From: Brevundimonas sp.
GTDB lineage: Bacteria > Pseudomonadota > Alphaproteobacteria > Caulobacterales > Caulobacteraceae
Length of the DNA: 33,843 nucleotides
NCBI GenBank assembly: GCA_030693575.1
Contig: JAUYAG010000003.1
Location: 1 to 33,843 of the forward strand
Direction of reading: 5' to 3'
This document shows positions 1-7,345 of this stretch, in pieces. The translations under genes and the position numbers were made by a program. Every line of letters begins with the position of its first letter. Position 1 is the stretch's first letter. The notes under the pieces are model-generated. The model was not told where the DNA came from and searched no databases. It saw nothing but the letters and a program-made list of their open reading frames with translations.

Positions 1-43
1 CGGGTTCGCGCTCGCCGCGACGCCGCGCGGCGCGACTGACGCC

Positions 44-1627
44 CTAGCCCCAGCCCGCAACCGCTCCCCGGCGACGCGCGGCGACCGGCTGGGCAGCCAC
101 GGCGACGGTCGGTTCGGAAGCCGGGCGACCGAACAGCCAGCCCTGGCCGTAGCCGACACCCAGCGTACGGACGGCGGCCGCCTGTTCCTCGGTCTCGATC
201 ATCTCGGCGATGGTGGTCATCTTCAGGTCGCCGCACAGTTCGACCAGATGGGCGACGAGGTCGCGCGCGCGGCCGTCGCTGGTGATCTCGCGCACGAAGC
301 GGCCGTCGATCTTGACCGTGTCGGCGGGCAGGCGGTGCAGATAGTCGAGCGAGGCGGCACCGACGCCGAAGTCGTCGAGGCAGACCTTGATTCCCGCCTT
401 GCGCAGGGCGGTCAGGCGGCGGGCGGCGGCCTCGATGTCGGCCACGGCGGCGGTCTCGGTCACCTCGATCAGGATCCGGCTGCGGATGTCCGGGGCGGCG
501 GCCGTGAGCCGCAGCAGGCCTTCGCCATAGGAGTCCGAGCCGAGGGAGGCACCGGAGACATTGACCGCGATCCGGGTCAGGCCAAAGCCTGGGCGGCGCA
601 ACTGTTGCAGCGCCTTTTCAGCGACGGCGAGGTCGAAGCCCTCGATCAGGCCCAGTTCCTCCGCGAGACGGATGGAGTCGGCGGGGCCACGGGACCCGAA
701 GCGGGCCAGGGCCTCGAAATGGTGGGTCACACCCGTGCCGAGATCGACAATCGGCTGGTACTCCAAGGCGAAGTCGCGGCTCTTGACCATGGCGCCGAAA
801 CGTTCGGCCTCCTTGAGCGTGCGCTTCAGGCTCTCGGAGAAGGCCGCGCCGGCGCCGTCGATGCCGCCGTCCTTGATGCAGGCCTCGAGTGCGAAGCGCA
901 GGGCGCGGACCGTCGGTTCCGCCCCGGCATTGCTGGACATTGCGGCCTCGGTCGTGCGGGCGACCAGATCGATCCCCTCGGCGGCACCGGCGTCCCGAAC
1001 CTCGGCGGCCAGGTCCTTGCTGCAGTTGGCGTCGCGGACCAGGGCGAACCGTTCCGGGGCGAGACGGGCGGCGGAGGCACCATCGACGGACGAGGCCTGG
1101 AGCACGGCGGCGACACGGGCCGCGGCGCGCTGATGGGCTTCGCCGGGCGCATTGAGGCCGGGAACATCGACAAAGGCGACGGCGACGTCCTCGCCCTGTG
1201 CGAGCAGTGAGCCCCGGACGCGCGACAGCAGGCCGTCGGCCGTCAGGAAATTGGGCGCTTCCGGGACGGCGAGGGTGAAGGGCGCGCCCTCATAGGTGAT
1301 GGCGCAGGACACGGCCGGAGCCAGGTCTGGAAGCTGGAACAGGCGCAGGCGCGCGCGGCGGACGTGTTCCGCGTCGCAGGTGATCAGGGCCTCGATCGGC
1401 GCGGGGCGCTCACTGGGGCGGATCGCGGCCAGCGCATCGACCAGCGGCTTCTGGCCGGCCTTGCCAACCAGATCCGTCAGCATGGCCCCGGACCACGACT
1501 CAGCACCTGCGCCGCCGGGGCAGGGGCCCGCGCCGAGCGCGATGGCGACGCGGCCGTCAGCGTGGAGTTCGAGCAGGGTGTCGGCTGCGGCGAAGGCCAT
1601 GCCGAGGAGGCGGGACTTGGTGTTCAT
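44..1627 (-). CDS. EAL-domain cyclic-di-GMP phosphodiesterase
   Basis: A 527-residue cytoplasmic protein with no signal peptide or membrane helix. The C-terminal ~240 residues form an EAL domain, which hydrolyses cyclic-di-GMP to pGpG. The usual catalytic signature is visible in order: FEALARF, AVNVSG, IEVTET, LDDFGVG, VKIDGRFV, IAEMIET and GYGQGWLFGRP, so it is likely active. The N-terminal ~270 residues are alanine-rich and may be a PAS-like part followed by a degenerate GGDEF-like region; I see no GGDEF motif. It starts at ATG 1627, 59 bp downstream of flbY on the same strand, so it may be read as the last gene of the flgI operon. A role in setting c-di-GMP for motility is inferred from position only. 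The start has a weak ribosome binding site. Confidence 0.85.
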   Translation of the reverse strand: MNTKSRLLGMAFAAADTLLELHADGRVAIALGAGPCPGGAGAESWSGAMLTDLVGKAGQKPLVDALAAIRPSERPAPIEALITCDAEHVRRARLRLFQLPDLAPAVSCAITYEGAPFTLAVPEAPNFLTADGLLSRVRGSLLAQGEDVAVAFVDVPGLNAPGEAHQRAAARVAAVLQASSVDGASAARLAPERFALVRDANCSKDLAAEVRDAGAAEGIDLVARTTEAAMSSNAGAEPTVRALRFALEACIKDGGIDGAGAAFSESLKRTLKEAERFGAMVKSRDFALEYQPIVDLGTGVTHHFEALARFGSRGPADSIRLAEELGLIEGFDLAVAEKALQQLRRPGFGLTRIAVNVSGASLGSDSYGEGLLRLTAAAPDIRSRILIEVTETAAVADIEAAARRLTALRKAGIKVCLDDFGVGAASLDYLHRLPADTVKIDGRFVREITSDGRARDLVAHLVELCGDLKMTTIAEMIETEEQAAAVRTLGVGYGQGWLFGRPASEPTVAVAAQPVAARRRGAVAGWG

Positions 1628-1686
1628 GTCTATCGGTTACCGGACGGAGATGAAGACCGGCTCCACGAAGAGGCTTAACAGCGCGT

Positions 1687-2130
1687 TCAGGCTTGGCGGT
1701 TGAACGCCACGGCGCGTCCGTCGCCCGCATTGGCCCTGCCCGAGGCACCGTAGGCCGACGGGCTGCCGCGCTGGTCGTTGACCTCGGCGGCGATGGTCCG
1801 GACGAGGCCCTCCGAGATGATGCGGGCGGCCTCGACGGCGCGGGCGTGCCGCGACAGCACCGCCTCGAAGGCTTCTGTGGCGCGGATCAGGGCGGTCTTG
1901 TCGGTGAGGGAGGCGGCGGCGACCGACGCGGGATTGGCCTTCAGCTGGGCCGACTCGCGGCGGTAGGTGTTGGCCAGATCCTGGGTGCCGGCCAGGGCGG
2001 CGGCGGCGTCCTGGGGACGATGGGACTCGAAGACCTTCGACTCCTCGCTCAGACGGGCCGTCAGGCGGGTGGTCAGGTCGGTCAGCTGGCGGACGCGGGC
2101 GGTGGCGTTCAGCGTGGCTGCGTCGGTCAT
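1687..2130 (-). CDS. flbY: FlbY/FlgN-like flagellar protein
   Basis: A 147-residue soluble, mostly helical protein rich in Ala, Arg and Thr, with a C-terminal low-complexity tail containing a YGASGR segment. Its ATG overlaps the stop of the flgJ-type gene (ATGA), so translation is probably coupled. In Caulobacter the gene after flgI and the rod-binding gene is flbY, a flagellar gene of uncertain role, and small helical proteins in this position resemble FlgN-type export chaperones for hook-associated proteins. The name is therefore based on gene order plus length and helical character, not on a diagnostic motif. A chaperone function is inference. Confidence 0.6.
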   Translation of the reverse strand: MTDAATLNATARVRQLTDLTTRLTARLSEESKVFESHRPQDAAAALAGTQDLANTYRRESAQLKANPASVAAASLTDKTALIRATEAFEAVLSRHARAVEAARIISEGLVRTIAAEVNDQRGSPSAYGASGRANAGDGRAVAFNRQA

Positions 2131-2420
2131 TGACCCTGCTCCTGCATCTTCAGCATCTGGGCGACGACCTGATCGGCCAGGCCGATGCCACCGCCGCGGA
2201 CGGCCTGTTTGGCCATGGCGTCGACGAGGAAGCCGCGCCAGGTGCCTTCGGCCTCGCCGCCGCCGAAGGGGGCTTCGGTCGAAAGGCCCTCGAACATGGG
2301 CTTGAGCATCTGCGACAGGAAGGAAGCCTCGAACTGCTCCGCGGTCTCGCGCATGCGGGCGGTGACGACCGGCGGCGTCGCCGGGGGCAGGGTGGTCGGG
2401 GAGACGATCGCGTCGCTCAT
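2127..2420 (-). CDS. Rod-binding protein, FlgJ N-terminal domain only
   Basis: A 97-residue protein matching the FlgJ rod-binding domain: the FEASFLSQMLKPMFEGL segment, then GTWRGFLVDAMAKQ and a GIGLADQVVAQML tail. The muramidase domain that enteric FlgJ carries at its C-terminus is absent, as is usual in alphaproteobacteria, so a separate peptidoglycan hydrolase must open the wall for the rod. The ATG at 2420 overlaps the flgI stop as TGATG and has GAGG upstream at suitable spacing. A GTG at 2423 one codon earlier is possible but less favoured. It acts in the periplasm, probably as a rod cap or scaffold, and is co-expressed with flgI and flbY. Confidence 0.85.
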   Translation of the reverse strand: MSDAIVSPTTLPPATPPVVTARMRETAEQFEASFLSQMLKPMFEGLSTEAPFGGGEAEGTWRGFLVDAMAKQAVRGGGIGLADQVVAQMLKMQEQGQ

Positions 2421-3526
2421 CACATCACCTCGATTTCGGCCTGGAGGGCACCGGCGGCCTTGATGGCCTGCAGGATGCTGATCATGTCGCGCGGGCTGAC
2501 GCCGAGGGCGTTCAGGCCATTGACCAGGGTGGAGAGGGACGTCCCGCCGCCGACGATCCGCATCTGGCGACCCAGTTCCTCCTCGACCGCCACATCGGTC
2601 TGGGGAAGGACAACGGTTTCGCCGCCGCGACTGAAGGGGGTGGGCTGGCTGGCGGTCGGGCTTTCCTGAACGGAGATGGTCAGATTGCCCTGGGCGATGG
2701 CGACGGTGGAGACGCGGACGGCGTCGCCCATGACGATGACGCCGTTTACCTCGTCGATGATGACGCGGGCCGGGGAGTCGACCATGACCTCGAGGTTCTC
2801 GACCCGGCTGATAAACCCGGCCATGCCCATCTGGCCCGGCGCGCGCAGGGCGACGACCGTGCCGTTCTCGGCGAGGGCGGTGTTCGGATAAACCTGGTTG
2901 ATCGCGGCGGCCATGCGCTGGGCCGTGGTGAAGTCGGGATTGCGCAGGGTCAGGCGGACCTCGGTCATATTGGCGAGGTGGAAGCCCGTCTCGCGCTCGA
3001 CCGTGGCGCCGGAGGCGATACGGCCGGCGGTGGGGACGCCGCGGGTGACGGACGAGCCGGAGGCGCCGCCGCCGGAGACGGCACCCGTCTGAACCGAGCC
3101 CTGGGCGACGGCATAGACCTGGCCGTCAGCACCCTGGAGGCTGGTCACCAGCAGGGTGCCGCCCAGCAGGCTCTTGGCGTCGCACATCGAGGAGACGTTG
3201 ACGTCGATGCGGGCGCCGGGCGTGGCGAAGGGCGGCAGTTCGGCCGTCACCATGATGGCGGCCATGTTCTTGGAGTTGGCGTTGGCGCCGCGGATGTTGA
3301 CGCCCAGCCGCTCGGTCATGCCTTCGAGCGACTGCCGGGTGAAGGGGCAGTTGCGCAGGCTGTCGCCGGTGCCGTTGAGGCCCACGACGAGGCCGTAGCC
3401 GACCAGTTGGTTCGACCGGACGCCCTCGACCGCGGCGATGTCCTTGATGCGCGACTGGGCCACGGCTGGAGACGCGATTCCGGCCAGGGCTGCGGCGGTC
3501 AGGAGGGTAGCGAGCAGTTTCTGCAT
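2420..3526 (-). CDS. flgI: Flagellar P-ring protein FlgI
   Basis: A 368-residue periplasmic protein that forms the P-ring, the peptidoglycan-layer bushing around the flagellar rod. A signal peptide is visible (MQKLLATLLTAAALAGIASP, cut near AVAQ). Diagnostic family segments follow: SRIKDIAAVEGVRSNQLVGY, GLNGTGDSL, KNMAAIMVTAELPPFA, VIIDEVNGVIVMGDAVRVS, and a C-terminal LVNGLNALGVSPRDMISILQ. The ATG at 3526 places the signal peptide at the N-terminus. A GTG at 3541 would add five residues, but it would lie only about 11 nt after the start expected from the sigma54 promoter at 3563-3578. It heads a tightly coupled operon with the rod-binding gene and flbY. Confidence 0.95.
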   Translation of the reverse strand: MQKLLATLLTAAALAGIASPAVAQSRIKDIAAVEGVRSNQLVGYGLVVGLNGTGDSLRNCPFTRQSLEGMTERLGVNIRGANANSKNMAAIMVTAELPPFATPGARIDVNVSSMCDAKSLLGGTLLVTSLQGADGQVYAVAQGSVQTGAVSGGGASGSSVTRGVPTAGRIASGATVERETGFHLANMTEVRLTLRNPDFTTAQRMAAAINQVYPNTALAENGTVVALRAPGQMGMAGFISRVENLEVMVDSPARVIIDEVNGVIVMGDAVRVSTVAIAQGNLTISVQESPTASQPTPFSRGGETVVLPQTDVAVEEELGRQMRIVGGGTSLSTLVNGLNALGVSPRDMISILQAIKAAGALQAEIEVM

Positions 3527-3562
3527 AGGCGGGGCGTCCACGAACTGTTGCGCCCTGCGTCA

Positions 3563-3578
3563 TGCCAGCGCCGTGCCA
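3563..3578 (-). promoter_or_regulatory. Sigma54 (-24/-12) promoter of flgI
   Basis: On the minus strand this reads TGGCACGGCGCTGGCA. The sigma54 consensus is TGGCACG-N4-TTGCA, so only one position differs; the invariant GG and GC are correctly spaced. The predicted start is near 3552, giving a leader of about 26 nt to the flgI ATG. Sigma54 control of ring, hook and flagellin genes is established in Caulobacter. Confidence 0.75.
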
Positions 3579-3631
3579 GTCAAAAACCGCAAGAAAAACA
3601 GCAGAACAGGGGTATCGACGGCAGCGGATGG

Positions 3632-3646
3632 CGGCAGAAAGTGCCG
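3632..3646. promoter_or_regulatory. FlbD ftr-like enhancer between flgI and fliX
   Basis: The inverted repeat CGGCA-N5-TGCCG lies about 85-95 bp upstream of the predicted sigma54 start of flgI and about 65 bp upstream of the fliX ATG. Its form and distance resemble Caulobacter ftr elements bound by the sigma54 activator FlbD, which also represses early flagellar promoters. The assignment to FlbD is inference. Confidence 0.5.
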
Positions 3647-3650
3647 GGCC

Positions 3651-3658
3651 GTTAACCA
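3651..3658 (+). promoter_or_regulatory. Possible CtrA half-site upstream of fliX
   Basis: The sequence GTTAACCA matches one half of the CtrA box (TTAA-N7-TTAA), and no clear second half follows. Early flagellar genes, fliX among them, are CtrA-controlled in Caulobacter, which is the main reason to list it. It lies beside the ftr-like repeat, so a shared control region is likely. Confidence 0.3.
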
Positions 3659-3709
3659 AACGGTGACGCCACCCCGATGATGGTCCGGCATGGACTGGAG
3701 TCGCATGCC

Positions 3710-4135
3710 ATGAAGGTCACAGGTCCGTCCGGGCCGTCCCAAGCCCCGGGACCCCGCGCCGCACGCGCCGGCGGCAGCTTTTCGGTGCCGTCCGCTCGCA
3801 CCGCCGCCGGCGCGAGCGCCACGACCTCGGCCTCGGCACCGTCAGCCGTGACGGATGTCTCGGCCCTGATGGCGCTGCAGGGGGTTGAGGACGCAACTGA
3901 ACGGCGTCGGCGGGCGATCCGCCGCGGCGGCGGACTGCTGGACCGGCTGGAGGAGCTGAAACTGGCTCTCCTGATGGGGGAGGCGGGCGAAGGCGCGCTG
4001 GACCGGCTGACGCGAACCCTGCGGGAAGAACGTCCGGTTGACGCCGATGAAGCGCTGAACAACCTGCTGGATCAGATCGATCTCCGTGCCGCGGTCGAAT
4101 TGGCCAAGGCCGACTTACGCCGCAGTGCAGCATAA
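3710..4135 (+). CDS. fliX: Flagellar assembly regulator FliX
   Basis: A 141-residue protein matching FliX, which in Caulobacter links completion of the early basal body to FlbD activity and so to sigma54-dependent late flagellar genes. The N-terminus MKVTGPSGPS is followed by a Pro/Ala/Ser-rich stretch to about residue 55 and a helical C-terminal domain containing LLDRLEELKLALLMGE and DEALNNLLDQIDLRAAVELAK. The ATG at 3710 has GGAG at 3697-3700, nine bases upstream; upstream in-frame ATGs lack this and would add eleven unlike residues. It is divergent from flgI, the arrangement known in Caulobacter, and its product likely feeds back on the sigma54 promoter of that operon. Confidence 0.88.
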   Translation: MKVTGPSGPSQAPGPRAARAGGSFSVPSARTAAGASATTSASAPSAVTDVSALMALQGVEDATERRRRAIRRGGGLLDRLEELKLALLMGEAGEGALDRLTRTLREERPVDADEALNNLLDQIDLRAAVELAKADLRRSAA

Positions 4136-4244
4136 GCCTCCGAAATCCTTTGTAAAAACAGGGTCGGCGAGCGGCGGGTGATGAAGAAATGTCACGGTCG
4201 CGAACGGAGTCTCAGCTTCACCGGTCACGCTCGCGCGAGTGTTG

Positions 4245-4273
4245 TTGCCGCGACTCTTCGTCCTCCCTATAGG
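4245..4273 (+). promoter_or_regulatory. Predicted housekeeping promoter of dksA
   Basis: TTGCCG at 4245-4250 and CCTATAGG at 4266-4273 are separated by 15 nt and resemble the Caulobacter housekeeping pattern (TTGAC-like, then GCTANAWC). Transcription would start near 4280, about 40 nt before the dksA ATG. The rest of 4136-4321 shows no gene. Confidence 0.4.
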
Positions 4274-4321
4274 CAGGGCTGCGCCACAGGGGGGCGCTGT
4301 TTAAGAGCGTGAGTGCGAACG

Positions 4322-4753
4322 ATGACCGCATTGGCGTCTGTGATTGTCGACCCGGCCGCGTACAGGCCGTCCGACGACGAGCCGTTCATGAATGAGCGGC
4401 AGCTGGCCTATTTCAAGGGCAAGCTGATGGACTGGAAGGATGACATCCTTCGCGAGTCCAAGGGGACTGTCGTCAACCTGAAGGCCGAGACGGAGAATCA
4501 TCCGGATCTGGTCGACCGGGCGTCGTCGGAATCCGACCGGGCGCTGGAGCTGCGCACCCGCGACCGCCAGCGCAAGCTGATCTCCAAGATCGACGAAGCG
4601 CTGCGCCGCATTGAGGACGGCTCCTACGGCTATTGCGAGGAGACCGGCGAGCCGATCAGCCTCGGACGGCTGGAAGCCCGCCCGACGGCGACGCTCTCGG
4701 TCGAGGCGCAGGAGCGGCACGAACGCCGCGAGCGCGTGCACCGCGACGACTGA
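4322..4753 (+). CDS. dksA: RNA polymerase-binding transcription factor DksA
   Basis: A 143-residue DksA homologue. It binds the RNA polymerase secondary channel and acts with ppGpp to reset promoter choice, for example at rRNA genes. The central coiled coil (about residues 25-95) holds FMNERQLAYFKGKL, and the DRASSESDRALELR part covers the tip region. The C-terminal zinc-finger region is degenerate: YCEETGEPISLGRLEARPTA keeps one cysteine of the usual four, so metal binding by that motif is unlikely. ATG 4322 is chosen; a GTG at 4313 would add three residues. It lies between fliX and gltX on the plus strand with no evident terminator before gltX, so partial co-transcription is possible. Confidence 0.93.
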   Translation: MTALASVIVDPAAYRPSDDEPFMNERQLAYFKGKLMDWKDDILRESKGTVVNLKAETENHPDLVDRASSESDRALELRTRDRQRKLISKIDEALRRIEDGSYGYCEETGEPISLGRLEARPTATLSVEAQERHERRERVHRDD

Positions 4754-4825
4754 TCGGGTCACGGCGCCTTGACTTGAGGGATGCGGAGCGCGACCTGTGC
4801 GCCCCGCGTTTCCAAGGTCTATCGT

Positions 4826-6160
4826 ATGTCCGTCAAGGTCCGTTTCGCCCCGTCGCCGACGGGTAAGCTGCACGTCGGCAATGTCCGCACCGCTCTGGTG
4901 AACTGGATGTTCGCGAAGGGGCAGGGCGGCAAATTCGTGCTGCGGATCGATGACACGGATCTGGCGCGCTCGACGCCCGAGTTCGAACAGGGGATCGAGG
5001 ACGACCTGACCTGGCTCGGTCTGGTCTGGGACGAACGCTACAACCAGTCCAAGCGGTTCGACCGCTATGAGGAGGCCGCCGCGCGGCTGAAGGCCTCGGG
5101 TCGGCTGTACGCCTGCTACGACACCTCGGAAGAGCTCGATCGCCGCCGCAAGGTGCAACTGTCGCGCGGCCTGCCGCCGATCTACGACCGCGCGGCGCTG
5201 GAGCTGACGGAGGCGGAGAAGGCGGCCTATGAGGCTGAGGGCCGTCGTCCGCACTGGCGTTTCAAGCTGGAAGGCCGGCGGGTCGCCTGGGAGGATCTGG
5301 CGCGCGGTCATGCCGAGGTGGACACGACCTCGATGTCGGATCCGGTGCTGATCCGCGAGGACGGCCTGTTCCTCTACACCCTGCCGTCGGTCGTCGACGA
5401 TATCGACATGGCCATCACCCACGTCATCCGCGGCGAGGACCACGTCACCAACACCGGCGCCCAGATCGAGATTTTCGAGGCGCTGGGCGGGCCGACGCCG
5501 GCGTTCGCCCATATGCCGCTGCTGGTCGGGGCCGACGGTCAGGCGCTGTCGAAGCGGCTGGGCTCGCTGTCGATCAGCGAGATGCGGGATCTCGGCTATG
5601 AGCCGATCGCCATAACCAGCCACCTCGGCCGGATCGGCACGTCCGATCCGCTGGAAGTCGGAACCTCGATCGACGCCCTCGGGGCCAGCTTCGCCTTCTC
5701 GAAGATGGGCCGCTCGCCGGCGCGCTACGACACCGCCGATCTGGACCGGCTGAACGCCCAGTCGCTGCATGTGATGGACTATGCGACAGCCCGGCCGCGG
5801 CTGGCCGAACTTGACGCCGATCTGGGTGAGGCCTTCTGGAACGGCGTGCGGGGCAACCTTCAGAAGTTCGCCGATATCGTTGAAATGGCAACGATTGTGC
5901 GTGGGCCTGTGACGCCGGTGATCGAGGATGCGGCCTTTGCGGCGGCGGCGCTGGCGGCCCTGCCGGAGACGATCGACGAGACGCTTTGGCCGGTCTGGAC
6001 GAATGCCGTCAAGGAGGCCACGGGGGCCAAGGGCAAGGCCCTGTTCATGCCGCTGCGGATGATGATCACGGGCCAGCAGCATGGCCCGGATATGGCGACG
6101 CTGGCACCGATGATCGGCCGCGAGCGGATCGTGAGGCGGCTGAAGGGCGAAACGGCCTGA
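4826..6160 (+). CDS. gltX: Glutamate--tRNA ligase
   Basis: A 444-residue class I synthetase that attaches glutamate to tRNA. The HIGH-type motif is HVGN at residues 16-19, just after RFAPSPTGKL. The KMSKS-type motif is ALSKR at residues 240-244. LRIDDTDLARS, VIRGEDHVTNT and HMPLLVG are further family segments. Alphaproteobacteria often carry two GluRS paralogues, one of which can mischarge tRNA-Gln for the transamidosome. At 444 residues this is slightly shorter than the ~470-residue form, but I cannot say which role it has. The ATG at 4826 has AAGG eight to nine bases upstream; an in-frame upstream ATG at 4781 would add 15 unlike residues. An intrinsic terminator follows. Confidence 0.95.
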   Translation: MSVKVRFAPSPTGKLHVGNVRTALVNWMFAKGQGGKFVLRIDDTDLARSTPEFEQGIEDDLTWLGLVWDERYNQSKRFDRYEEAAARLKASGRLYACYDTSEELDRRRKVQLSRGLPPIYDRAALELTEAEKAAYEAEGRRPHWRFKLEGRRVAWEDLARGHAEVDTTSMSDPVLIREDGLFLYTLPSVVDDIDMAITHVIRGEDHVTNTGAQIEIFEALGGPTPAFAHMPLLVGADGQALSKRLGSLSISEMRDLGYEPIAITSHLGRIGTSDPLEVGTSIDALGASFAFSKMGRSPARYDTADLDRLNAQSLHVMDYATARPRLAELDADLGEAFWNGVRGNLQKFADIVEMATIVRGPVTPVIEDAAFAAAALAALPETIDETLWPVWTNAVKEATGAKGKALFMPLRMMITGQQHGPDMATLAPMIGRERIVRRLKGETA

Positions 6161-6192
6161 GGCCGTTTGGCCCTCAAGGCCCGGCGCAAGAA

Positions 6193-6224
6193 AAAGGCCG
6201 CCCCTCGCAGGGCGGCCTTTGTCG
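6193..6224. terminator. Intrinsic terminator, usable in both directions
   Basis: A perfect 11-bp stem (AAAGGCCGCCC paired with GGGCGGCCTTT) around the loop CTCGCA. A-runs on the left and T-runs on the right allow it to end both gltX and the convergent small secreted-protein gene. Confidence 0.85.
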
Positions 6225-6243
6225 TTTCAGGGCCTGAAAGCGA

Positions 6244-6534
6244 TCAGGCGTTGCAGGCGGCGATCTGTTCGGCGGTCAGGGCGACGCCCTTGTAGCTGAA
6301 CGACGACACAGCACCGAAGCGGGCCACGACGCGGCGGCAGGCGCGGGTCGCGGGCTGGTTGGCGCCGCCGCTGGCGGTGCAGGAGGCACCTTCGCAACGC
6401 CATGACGCGCCGTCGATGATAACGGCGGCGGCCGGGGCGCGGGCGGCGTCGGCGAGGACGGCGCTGGTGGCGGGGGTCTGGGCGAAGGCGGGGGCGGCGG
6501 CGAACCGGGCCGCGGCGATGAGCAGAGCACGCAT
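6244..6534 (-). CDS. Small secreted cysteine-containing protein (CC_3452-like)
   Basis: A 96-residue protein of unknown function. The N-terminus MRALLIAAARFAAAPAFAQ is a signal peptide, so it is probably periplasmic. The mature part has the pattern WRCEGASC, TRACRRVVARFG and a C-terminal EQIAACNA, giving four cysteines that could form two disulphides. This layout recurs in a small exported family of the Caulobacterales that I recall as CC_3452-like; that name comes from memory of the family. The ATG at 6534 is chosen because it begins the signal peptide and has GGAG upstream; the longer ORF to 6609 has a non-signal N-terminus. A TTGACA box and a palindrome lie upstream. Confidence 0.75.
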   Translation of the reverse strand: MRALLIAAARFAAAPAFAQTPATSAVLADAARAPAAAVIIDGASWRCEGASCTASGGANQPATRACRRVVARFGAVSSFSYKGVALTAEQIAACNA

Positions 6535-6603
6535 GGGGAGGTCTCCGGTTTGGCGGGAGCGGTCATCCGTCCCACAGCACCAGTGTCCGTTTTCATACGC
6601 AAC

Positions 6604-6609
6604 TGTCAA
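6604..6609 (-). promoter_or_regulatory. Candidate -35 box of the small secreted-protein gene
   Basis: The minus strand reads TTGACA, a perfect -35 hexamer, about 70 bp upstream of the ATG. No convincing -10 follows at 17 bp. It is listed because a perfect palindrome ends five bases farther upstream. Confidence 0.35.
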
Positions 6610-6613
6610 GGTG

Positions 6614-6630
6614 GGTCTCTAAAAGAGACC
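6614..6630. promoter_or_regulatory. Perfect 17-bp palindrome, candidate operator
   Basis: GGTCTCT-AAA-AGAGACC is a perfect 7-bp inverted repeat with a 3-bp centre. It lies between the LOG-family gene and the small secreted-protein gene and directly upstream of the TTGACA box. No T-run follows on either strand, so an intrinsic terminator is unlikely. A dimeric repressor or activator site is inferred. Confidence 0.45.
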
Positions 6631-6661
6631 TACGGACACCGGCTGACTAACCAGTGATTAC

Positions 6662-7264
6662 TTAACGGCGATCATGTTGCAAGCGCGGCATGTCGTCCGC
6701 CGCCTGCATCGCCTCGATGGAGGCCTCGACCGTGTCGCAGACGACCCAGGCCTGCCGGAAGCTGGCGGGGGTCATGCCCTCGGCGATGCTGTGATCCATG
6801 ACCGCCAGCAGGGGCTCCCAGAAGCCGTTCAGATTCAAGAAGATGACGGGCTTTGAATGGAGGTCGAGGCGTTTCCAGGACAGAACCTCAATGACCTCTT
6901 CCAGGGTGCCGACGCCGCCCGGCGCGACCACGAAGGCGTCCGACTGGTCGTACATGATGGTCTTGCGCTCATGCATCGAGGGCACGATCAGGGTTTCGAC
7001 GTCGTCGAACAGGCGCTCGCGGCTGCGCAGGAAGCCCGGCATGACGCCCAGCACCCGGCCTCCGGCCTCGTGCGCGGCGCGGGCGGAGGCCCCCATCAGG
7101 CCGACGCCGCCGCCGCCATAGACCAGCCGCCAGCCCGCCCGGGCGGTCTGCTCGCCGAAGGCGCGCGCCGCGGCGGTGTAGGCCGGGTCGGACAGGTCGG
7201 ATGAACCGCAGAACAGGCAGACGGACTTTCCGTCGAAGGGCTGGATGACGACAGGCGAAGACAT
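6662..7264 (-). CDS. LOG-family protein (TIGR00730-type Rossmann fold)
   Basis: A 200-residue cytoplasmic protein of the LOG family. Characterised members are phosphoribohydrolases that release free cytokinin-like bases from nucleoside 5'-monophosphates; many bacterial members were wrongly called lysine decarboxylases. The diagnostic segments are CLFCGSSDLSDPAY near residue 16, YGGGGVGLMGASARAA, the catalytic SMHERK with Arg and Lys, and PGGVGTLEEVIEVLSW with the catalytic Glu. The start at ATG 7264 fits the family N-terminus; the open frame extends farther upstream with non-family sequence. It is divergent from the lipoprotein gene, with 81 bp between the chosen starts. Confidence 0.88.
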   Translation of the reverse strand: MSSPVVIQPFDGKSVCLFCGSSDLSDPAYTAAARAFGEQTARAGWRLVYGGGGVGLMGASARAAHEAGGRVLGVMPGFLRSRERLFDDVETLIVPSMHERKTIMYDQSDAFVVAPGGVGTLEEVIEVLSWKRLDLHSKPVIFLNLNGFWEPLLAVMDHSIAEGMTPASFRQAWVVCDTVEASIEAMQAADDMPRLQHDRR

Positions 7265-7345
7265 GGGGCCTCGGGAACGGATGGGAGACAGCGGCCGCCT
7301 CGGCGCGCTATCTGGAGCGATACTCCTAGCGGTCGGATGCATGCG

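Noticed and set aside
1..43. Terminator after the EAL gene
   Set aside because: A short CGCCGCGCGGCG palindrome is present, but there is no T-run and the window edge cuts the region.
4301..6082. 593-codon open frame antisense to dksA and gltX
   Set aside because: Covers two genes with clear motifs on the plus strand; no ribosome binding site or domain.
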